Assembly (NCBI GenBank): GCA_049999725.1
Contig: JBNGIS010011649.1
Coordinates: 1-26,562 of the forward strand
DNA length: 26,562 nt
From: Haplomitrium mnioides
Taxonomy: Eukaryota; Marchantiophyta; Haplomitriopsida; Calobryales
Direction of reading: 5' to 3'
Below are positions 20,451 through 26,562 of the stretch, one piece after another. The notes beneath the pieces were generated by a model. The model saw only the letters and a program-made list of their open reading frames with translations, was not told the DNA's origin and made no database searches. Numbering within the stretch: position 1 is the stretch's first letter; each line of letters starts with the position of its first letter. The position numbers were made by a program, and so were the translations under genes.

Positions 20451-20946
20451 TTTTGTCTTTTTTTAATATATTGTCATGATTTCTCCTATATTTTAGATGA
20501 TAAAGTTATGTTATCTCCTTACAATCTTCTTTTGTCTTTAGATATTCAAGTACATAGGTTATTTCTAGCTTAGATTGGTCTTTTCTCTATTTCCAAAGTT
20601 ATTTCTCCCGTTTCTTACAAGCTTGATCTTCCTCTCTATATGAAGATTCATGTGGTCTTCCACGTGTCCAAACTCAAGCCTTTTGTTTCTAGTCCATCTT
20701 CTTCTCCAAACCATGTTCGATCTCTTCCTTTGTCTGTAATTCTTGATTATCATAAAGAATATGAAGTGGGTTGGAAAAATGAGTGATCAAGTAGGGGAGA
20801 CAACCTCAAGTTCAATATAAAGTTTTGTGGAAGAGATATCCACTTCAAATAATGCAACTTGGTATCCTTGTTCTAACCTTGAAAAGGCTCAAGAGGCAAT
20901 TCAATTGTTTGAAACTGCCGGCAATGACAAGGACGTCATTGATTAG
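20451..20946 (+). pseudogene. Chromovirus pol C-terminus with chromodomain, nested copy
   Basis: Frame pieces: SLDIQVHRLFLA, IGLFSISKVISPVSYKLDLP, MKIHVVFHVSKLKPF (the conserved GPF...YxLxLP...HxVFHVSxLKP box), then LDYHKEYEVGW, QVQYKVLWKRYPL and TWYPCSNLEKAQEAIQLFE, ending at TAG 20944-20946. The last part is a chromodomain of the chromovirus type, with the aromatic W and the YxVxWK strand kept. Two stops lie between QYKVLWKRYPLQ and ATWYPC. In intact relatives this domain guides integration to silent chromatin. Confidence 0.92.
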
Positions 20947-20959
20947 AAGGCAAAGATTA
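20947..20959 (+). other. Polypurine tract region
   Basis: AAGGCAAAGATTA between the pol stop codon and the 3' LTR is purine-rich and in the right place to prime plus-strand DNA. The minus copy has AAGATAAAGACTA at the same place, so the position and character are conserved. Confidence 0.65.
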
Positions 20960-21427
20960 TATAATAGTACAAGCATAGTGTTGTCCTATTTATAAGAAAA
21001 TAGAGTGTGAGGAGTAAATTAGATAGTAGTGACTATTAGATAGGGATCACCATTTAGTGAAGTTTGGTATAAGGTCACTTGTAAGGTGGGATCAACTTTT
21101 AGTGAAGTGGTATTAGGATTGCTTGTATTTTAAGGTACTTTAACAAAAGTAGGATAAGATCACCTTTAGGGCTGAAATTGGAAGTGACTTGTCAGTGAAA
21201 GAAGTAGGATGAGACCTTCTTCTTGAGTATAAATAGAAAGGTTTCATTGCCCAATTCCTAATTCGTTGATTCCTTACAATTCACTTGTGTTTGTTGGTTG
21301 GTTGCCTTCTTTGCTTTTATTTGTCTTATTGGCCTTTGGTTGTCTTATTGGCATTTAGTTGAATGGCTCTATTAGAGATATCTTTGAGTTTGTACTCATT
21401 TAGGGTTCGTCTTTGAGTTCTTTTACA
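20960..21427 (+). repeat. 3' LTR of nested chromovirus
   Basis: 468 bp, aligned end to end with the 5' LTR. The terminal TG has become TA here, while the terminal CA (21426-21427) is kept, the reverse of the 5' LTR. A TATA box lies at 21228-21235. Confidence 0.95.
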
Positions 21428-21432
21428 ATATT
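21428..21432. repeat. Target-site duplication ATATT, right
   Basis: Identical to 17974-17978. It follows the terminal CA of the 3' LTR directly. Confidence 0.93.
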
Positions 21433-21600
21433 TTTTTAGTATGTAGAATATTGATGCTCCCCAAGATGAAGCACCATGTTGAATAAAATCATTTTCAAGA
21501 AGATATGTCAAGGTTTTGCAAAGCTTTTTCCAACTCTTATTGTGACAATTTATATAAGAGTCAACTAAAAGAAGTACTTTCTGACATCTAGTCGATTGAA
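21428..21600 (-). pseudogene. Chromovirus RT N-terminal start, minus copy
   Basis: On the minus strand: KTLTYLLENDFIQHGASSWG then ASIFYILKKY, ending exactly at the insertion site. This is the start of Ty3/gypsy RT (the LLExGFIxxSxSPWGAPVLFVKKKDG box). The frame carries on across the nested element at 17973. Before it, about 21600-21830, IDDILKNFVYFFELFSKVF resembles the usual linker between protease and RT, with stops. Confidence 0.92.
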
Positions 21601-21830
21601 AAAGTTATTGAACACTTTGGAAAATAATTCAAAAAAATATACAAAGTTCTTCAAAATATCATCAATAATTGAACTAGATGTAATTTTTATTCACTTCTTA
21701 ATCAAGTCCATGATGGGTTTGATCCAAATAGCAAAAACAAACAACTCTTCCTCAACATAAGTGATATGCATAACTCATTTATGCATCTTCCATAATGGTA
21801 GAAAATGCCTCAAAAGAAAGTGTTTACCTT

Positions 21831-22130
21831 GCAAAGTAACTTGAATTTGTCGTTTGCCCTAATCAACTTGAGCAAACTGATCTTCAAGCCAAGGAAAACC
21901 TAAAAGGATGTTATATTGAGCTTGTGCAATTGCAAATTGCATAGATTCTACATATTAAGATTGGAACACATCATAATTTTGGCCATCACAAAACTATCTT
22001 TGATAGACATAACTCTTACTTTGATTCTCTTAGCAAAGTGTAATAACATAGAACTTTCATAACTTCTACAACCTACCAGAATTCTACAAGAATCCTCATC
22101 AATAAGACCATCAAGATGGAACAAGTTACT
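21831..22130 (-). pseudogene. Chromovirus protease region, minus copy
   Basis: On the minus strand: RILVGCRSYESSMLLHFAKR, RIKVRVMSIKDSFVMAKIMM and, after a frame change, QAQYNILLGFPWLEDQFAQ, VDxGKRQIQVTLQGKHF. The ILLGFPWL box corresponds to the conserved LG(I/M)xWL that closes the retropepsin fold in Ty3/gypsy elements. The catalytic DSG/DTG is not readable (DED or similar at the expected place). Assignment rests mainly on the closing box and the position between gag and RT. Confidence 0.7.
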
Positions 22131-22269
22131 TTGAATTATTGCTAAGCTTTAAGTTCTATTGGCGCTAACCAAGCTCTCACTAAGTTGTTGGCTGGTTTTA
22201 CTGAGATTTGTTGTTGTCCTGGTTCTCTTCTTCTATTATGGTTGCTTGAACAAGAGGGTGAAGTTGACC

Positions 22270-22990
22270 TTAGCAACGTTGGAAATTTGCAATCATATGA
22301 CCAATTTTTCGACAATAAAAAGACTTTTTTAGTTTGGAGTAGGCGCTCACAATCCTAATTGGTGAGTGCCATACCTTGTACCGCATTAGTCTCCAAAAGT
22401 AGAATCCCATTTGGTGGCACACGTATGTTTGGTGAAATCGGTTGAGAACGTGGCCTAGCTTTTGTAGAAGCAAGTAGTGAGTCATAAAGCCATGCTCACT
22501 ACTTCTTTGAATTGATAGGGTTCTCTCAATGCCACTTCCATCATAGTCTGAGGCTTCAATCCTAAGAAAAAAATGATCTAAAGCTTCTCCATTTCCCATA
22601 TAAAAAGTTGCATAAAGGTATTCTAAAATTTTGTAGCAGATCTACTCACTATGCCAAGTTGCTTCAATTCTGCCAAATGAAATCGTGTTGTCTTTGGAGT
22701 ATTTAGAACCCTAAAACTTGGAATTATTATAGCTTTGAAGTGACATCAAGAAACATTAACATACACAAATTTATGTTATGTTTGCTCTCTTTGACATCTC
22801 CACCAATTATTTGCAATTCCTTCTACTTGACTTGCCACAACAAAAATTTCTAACCATCTTCTCTAATGTTTGTAGCTTCAAATCCTCTCTCATAGCGTAT
22901 CCAACTTGTCTTTCAATGGTTTGAAATACATGTTCAAGTCTCTTAAAATATGTGATCATTTAAGCACCAACATATGTGCATGTTATGTTC
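22270..22990 (-). pseudogene. Chromovirus gag, minus copy
   Basis: Minus-strand pieces: ERQVGYAMREDLKLQTLE (N-terminal helix, about 22870-22920), EGIANNWWRCQREQ (the WW of the gag core), RFHLAELKQLG, ATKF, NTFMQLFIWEMEKL, IIFFLGLKPQTMMEVALREP and YQFKEVVSMAL. These follow the plant Retrotrans_gag pattern (FLxGLKPxxxxEVxLREP). A 109-codon open frame (22599-22270) overlaps in another frame and ends with SFYCRKIGHMIANF. Its spacing is that of the CX2CX4HX4C zinc knuckle, with first and last Cys replaced by Ser and Phe. Start codon not determinable. Confidence 0.82.
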
Positions 22991-23462
22991 AACTTATTGC
23001 ATTCTTGTTGTGGTACATGCATTACACAGAGAGAGAGAGCCGTTGCGTTGTACGTTCCTCCACACAAGAGATAGATCGATTGATTGATAGTGAGGGGTCA
23101 AAGGTTCCCCTTATGTATACATCCATGCCCCTCTATATATAGGGGTATACTATGTTCTATAACAATTCTACATATAGTTTATATGGTGAGCAACATTATT
23201 GTACTATGTTCATCTTATCAAATATTTTACAATATACATGGAATGATGAAGGTAAACATTAGAAAACTCAAATTCATTGATGGTCACAATGGTGTATTGT
23301 AGTTTACTATAGTTCACCTACCATACTAAATATGATTATCTTATAGAACCAAACTAACATATACTATCAAGGGAAAAACCCAAGAGTATATTGCACACAT
23401 TATCAAGGAGTTGTGGTACATCAACTCAATGTGTATATGTGTTAGTGAATCAACAACCAACA
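22991..23462 (-). repeat. Possible LTR of another element, minus strand
   Basis: On the minus strand the segment starts TGTTGGTTGTTGATTC (23462). It carries a TATA-like ACCCCTATATATAGAGGGG (about 23128-23146) and then a CT-rich leader (CTCTCTCTCT near 23028-23038), a layout seen in plant LTR promoters. It is unlike the chromovirus LTR and has no second copy in the window. No primer-binding site or target duplication was found, so this is only a suggestion. The TATA palindrome also works on the + strand. Confidence 0.25.
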
Positions 23463-24429
23463 ATATTTTGCTACTGTTAGAGCAATGCCTCTCATGCAAT
23501 GTTATGCTCTCAACAAGCAAAGGACACTAGTGCATATATCTCAATCTCTAAGTAGTAAGAAAACATCATAAAAATTGCAAACAATACAAGTTAAGTTTAA
23601 GCTAAAGTCCAAGATATCAAGACCATCATGTCTACAAGCTATATTTAAGAATACAAACCAAACTTGCTTTGTAGGGTACGTCTTCTTGTAGCTTGTTCAT
23701 GGAATACATATGACTCCAATTCCAAAGCCAACAAGAAGTTTTTGCCTCCTTTTATATGACTGTTTTATTTACATTCCATAGTTTTGTAAAAAAGAAAGAC
23801 TCAATAGCTCATCCATTTAGAATTCGCTAATACTCTTACATGCATTCATTGTCTACAAATTGAGTAGCAACATAGTCACAACAAACCTTGTGCCAAAATA
23901 CAAAAGATACATAATGTTATGCTTAAAATCCGACATTCCAGACAAGAAATTGATATCCTCAATTGAAGAATTTACAACAAAATTTTGAAATACTTCATAA
24001 ATTTGAAACCTAAAGTTTACAACAATATTGAAATTTGAAAATTCCAAAACTCAATGCAAAATTTTGGTGGTCTAAAATCCAAATTGAATAACATAATATT
24101 TCTCAATTCTCAACAATTGTGAATTTCTTCAAGATCTCTTGTGAGATCCACCTAAAGGTTATTGAAGACTGAAGGATCATGACAGACCTGCACCAATTAG
24201 TTGACAAAATTCAATTTATTAGCCAACCACAAAGTGGATATTTAACATATATGAAATTATTTGACTTTGAACAAGGTTTGAAAAGCAAATTTCAGCCATT
24301 TAGTGCAGCATTTTTGAGCTAAAAACCACGCTTTCCAATTTTGAAATCCAAGTAGAAAATATATACAGTTCAAAACTTTGCATTATAAAGAATACAAAAA
24401 ATAAAATTTAAAGATTTTACTATTGATGG
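23463..24429. other. No gene seen; upstream flank of copia relic
   Basis: AT-rich. Where a 5' LTR and leader of the plus-strand copia would be expected, I find neither a matching LTR pair (the other would lie beyond the window) nor a TGGTATCA primer site. A 64-codon minus frame (24047-23853) has no motif. Confidence 0.35.
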
Positions 24430-25330
24430 ACAGCATTACCTCCTATGATCATTGGATTAAGAAGCACGTTTAGTCTCTAAAGTACTAGAGGAGACAATCC
24501 TAATAGATCTAGGAACATCCCTACAATAGAAAGATTAGGCACTTGTTTTCTTGAGGCATCACTTGAGTGACCCTCTAAAAATCCAATACTTGAATGAAAG
24601 AAATCCATGAATATTATATAAACATCTTAAAGACATATTTGACCATTCAAAGACAATCTATTTGCCTACATCAAAACACGATTGGGTGAATCTGAGAGTT
24701 CATGATTAAAGCTCCACTACCAAGTACAACAATGAATTGTTTATGATAATCTCACAACTCACATTTTATTAGCAACCTAATGATGAGTAGATTGAAAAAA
24801 AAAATCTCTCCACATTTCATCTCACCTATATGATTCTATTTGCCTTGTATATAAAAATGAGGTTTATATGCTACTCTGAACTAATAGCCAACATGATATT
24901 GGCTGAGAATCATGAAGAAATGCTTTTCAAGAATACTTAAACCCACTCACTATGAGTGTTGCTTATCATCAAACCCACTAAATCTAACTTCTCAATGTCT
25001 ACTCACAACAAAGGGAACTCATGGAGACGTTCTCCCCAATATCAAGGTGTACAATCTTCCAAATAAGGAAGATTTCTAAGAGGAAGCATGAATCCAACAT
25101 TCCAATTGAGAGCTAGAGGATGTGGAAATTGAGGAAAAACTTTTTTGATACCCAGAAAAGGAGGCAAACCTCAAGTTGGAAATAGAGAAACACCAAGAAG
25201 CAATGACCCTCAATCAATTATATGTTTCAGATATATGACCAATGGATATACACAAAAAATATGTAGGATCCCTTCCCACTTAGTCTTGTCATAATAAAAG
25301 CAACACTATTAAACAATCAAAATTGCATGG
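24430..25330 (+). pseudogene. Ty1/copia gag (UBN2-type) relic
   Basis: Plus-strand pieces: HSKTIYLPTSKHDWVNLRVH, SSTTKYNNELFMIISQLTFY, STFHLTYM, YSELIANMILAENHEEMLFK, NSWRRSPQYQ and GGKPQVGNRETPRSN. Then comes ICFRYMTNGYTQKICRIPSH (zinc knuckle at 25223-25264). Together they follow the UBN2-type gag of one large plant copia group: particle-forming domain, basic Arg-rich stretch, nucleic-acid-binding knuckle. The knuckle keeps CX2CX4HX4C spacing but its second Cys and the His are Tyr (TAT), both single-base changes. Many stops. Start not determinable; the recognisable part begins about 24630. Confidence 0.85.
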
Positions 25331-25409
25331 TATATTTCTGAAAAAAGGAAGGAGTATTGAAAGATTTTATCGAAGAGGAGAATATACTACAAGAGCCACA
25401 TTTAATTAA

Positions 25410-25770
25410 CTAAAGTTCTTATGCTCTTCCTTTAGAAGACAATAGAACTTGTATAGTGGATAGTGGTAGTACATATACAATACGAAAAGGTAAGTTATGT
25501 TTCTCTAATTTTATACCTTTTAGTAGGAAATCACCACTATAATGGGTAGTAATCAAATAGAAGAAGGACATGGACCTACGAGGATTATATTACCATATAA
25601 AATAGGCCTAGAAATCAGATCTACCATATATACACCAAATACAAACACAAATCCAATTAGTTTTTAAGGATATAAGAGGAAATGGTTTATACATTCACAC
25701 TAATACACGCAAAGATCATGAAGTCTTGTATATTTTAGAGAACTTCACTCATGATGTAATGGAAAGAAAA
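25410..25770 (+). pseudogene. Ty1/copia protease relic
   Basis: TCIVDSGSTYTIRKGKLCFS carries the intact DSG catalytic triad of the retropepsin (25459-25467), which cuts the element polyprotein. IEEGHGPTRIILPYKIGLEI and ISF, then KDIRGNGLYIHTNTRKD after a one-base frame change at about 25663 (an extra T in the TTTTT run), complete the protease and its linker to integrase. One adjacent pair of in-frame stops (after SPL). Confidence 0.85.
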
Positions 25771-26562
25771 TAAACCTTTTTTGTGTATCTACTTGGTTTT
25801 CATGCAACACAACTACATGCTTTTAATATCAATACACAACAAATTGATATATTTGAGCCTTAGCAAAAGAGATTACAACATCTAAGAAATGCAATGTTTC
25901 AAAAGATAAATGTGAGTGATCCAAAGCATTCCTTTGACTATAAATCTCATTTTCATCAAGAGACCATGTATGAATCATATGCTCTCAACGAAAGTTGATC
26001 TTCAACCCATCAATCTCTAAGATGATCTTGGGGAGATCTAAATTTTTTAAAAGAGTCCACGTAGATATATGTGGTCCAATTGACCCAACAAGTGAACAAT
26101 TCACATTTTTTTATCATCATATGTGCAACTTTGAAATGGTCACATATTTCTTTACTCTTCACATTAAATCTAATCTTCTCTATAATTTTGGCATATATTT
26201 TGAAATCGAAAGTTCAATTTCTTAAAAATACAATCCAAGCTCTAAGAGTGAACAATGATGAAGAATTTACATCTCAAACACTTCATGATTTCTATATGAC
26301 CACTAGTGTCAACTTTCAATACTCAAAGTCACAAGTTCATTTTCAAAATGACTTCTTTGAACAAGTAGTACAAAGCATTCAGATGATTGCTTGGCCCATC
26401 TTCATGCAAACAAGTTTACTTGTTTCAGCTTGAGGTCATGCAATATTACGTGTTGCATCATTATTAAAGTATTTACCATCTTTATTTAATTCCATGACTT
26501 CTCACCAGGTTGCTTTTGGTGTTAACTCTCATGTATCACATCTATGTACCTTATGTTGTCAA
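25771..26562 (+). pseudogene. Ty1/copia integrase relic, cut by window end
   Basis: The zinc-binding part (about 25771-25990) is poorly kept. Then VHVDICGPIDPTSEQFTFF has the first catalytic Asp (26064). After a frame change come FEMVTYFFTLHIKS, RVNNDEEFTSQTLHDFYM, QVHFQNDFFEQVVQSIQMIA and QTSLLVSA, then GHAIL. The second catalytic Asp is replaced by Asn (26251-26253, RVNN where RLDN is usual); the Glu (26359-26361) is kept. A 120-codon piece (26071-26433) is open. The frame leaves the window toward RT. It is a different element from the minus-strand copia at 3430-5041. Confidence 0.9.

Larger units (their letters stand above)
17979..21427 (+). mobile_element. Nested Ty3/gypsy chromovirus, bounded by target duplication
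   Basis: A structurally complete but internally deleted LTR retrotransposon of 3449 bp: 5' LTR, primer-binding site, gag N-terminus, RT C-terminal part, RNase H, integrase, chromodomain, purine tract, 3' LTR, flanked by ATATT on both sides. It sits inside the RT of an older, opposite-strand member of the same family. Gag after its N-terminus, protease and the first half of RT are missing, about 2 kb by comparison with usual chromoviruses. The LTRs differ at roughly 15-20% of positions by eye, so the insertion is old. It cannot move without proteins from elsewhere. Confidence 0.95.
15800..22990 (-). mobile_element. Older Ty3/gypsy chromovirus, minus strand, split by insertion
   Basis: Decayed element read from right to left: gag, protease, start of RT, then (after the nested element at 17974-21432) the rest of RT, RNase H, integrase N-terminal part, pol C-terminus with chromodomain, and a partial 3' LTR. 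It is the same family as the nested copy: integrase, chromodomain, the stop codon just before the LTR and the LTR start all match. No family 5' LTR is visible beyond gag. The 3' LTR stops after about 157 bp. The RT PFGLTNAP region and the integrase catalytic core are deleted, so it cannot encode a working polyprotein. Confidence 0.9.

Noticed and set aside
20146-20573. Plus-strand hydrophobic frames of 100 and 64 codons resembling membrane proteins
   Set aside because: The first is a shifted frame over the integrase, whose true frame shows YYTQTNGQTQ and the catalytic Glu; the second only partly follows the pol C-terminal frame.
15800-26562. Endogenous pararetrovirus or other viral insertion
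   Set aside because: Every RT, integrase and chromodomain block follows LTR-retrotransposon order, with LTRs and target duplication; no movement-protein or coat-protein motif was seen.
1-26562. A new multi-gene biological system
   Set aside because: No intact gene or conserved cluster exists; all coding signal is decayed retroelement or unassigned relic.

Overview
This window carries no bacterial or organellar signature and no intact cellular gene. It is AT-rich, intergenic nuclear DNA made almost entirely of decayed LTR retrotransposons and local tandem repeats. It contains one 100-N assembly gap (10194-10293). Plant-type Ty1/copia and Ty3/gypsy chromovirus proteins, all old and full of stop codons, point to a seed plant with a large repeat-rich genome. 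A gymnosperm is plausible, but the sequence alone does not prove it.

Left part (1-10193). Two diverged direct repeats of about 1.5 kb (339-1812 and 5115-6725, both in + orientation) each begin in a 31-bp tandem array (four units in the first copy, two in the second). Between them lies a minus-strand Ty1/copia reverse transcriptase-RNase H fragment (about 3430-5041) and a degenerate 240-bp tandem repeat (2487-3070). To the right are 40-bp, 47-bp and 50-bp minisatellites in pyrimidine-rich DNA with no recognisable gene.

Middle part (10294-15800), after the gap. The DNA is more AT-rich. It has two unassigned, stop-containing open frames (10777-11720 and 14070-14560), a near-perfect foldback (12368-12431), and a degenerate array of a CTATGYGCGCATGGACT-like motif interrupted by a 47-bp (TA)n tract.

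Right part (15800-22990). Two members of one Ty3/gypsy chromovirus family are nested. The older copy is on the minus strand and is recognisable from gag (about 22990-22270) through protease, RT, RNase H, part of integrase, chromodomain and a partial 3' LTR (15956-15800). It is split inside RT by a younger plus-strand copy at 17979-21427. The younger copy has both LTRs, a tRNA-iMet-like primer-binding site, a purine tract and a perfect 5-bp target duplication (ATATT). Removing it together with one duplication leaves the host RT reading frame continuous. Both copies have lost large internal segments, so neither can move by itself.

Far right (22990-26562). A putative LTR-like segment on the minus strand is followed by a plus-strand Ty1/copia gag-protease-integrase relic (about 24430 to the window end), which is cut by the end of the window.

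No gene here works with another in a pathway. What the window records is successive insertion, internal deletion and point decay. Many stops sit where CGA, CAA, CAG or TGG would be expected, which fits decay of methylated cytosines. No tRNA, rRNA, CRISPR array or new defence-type system was found.
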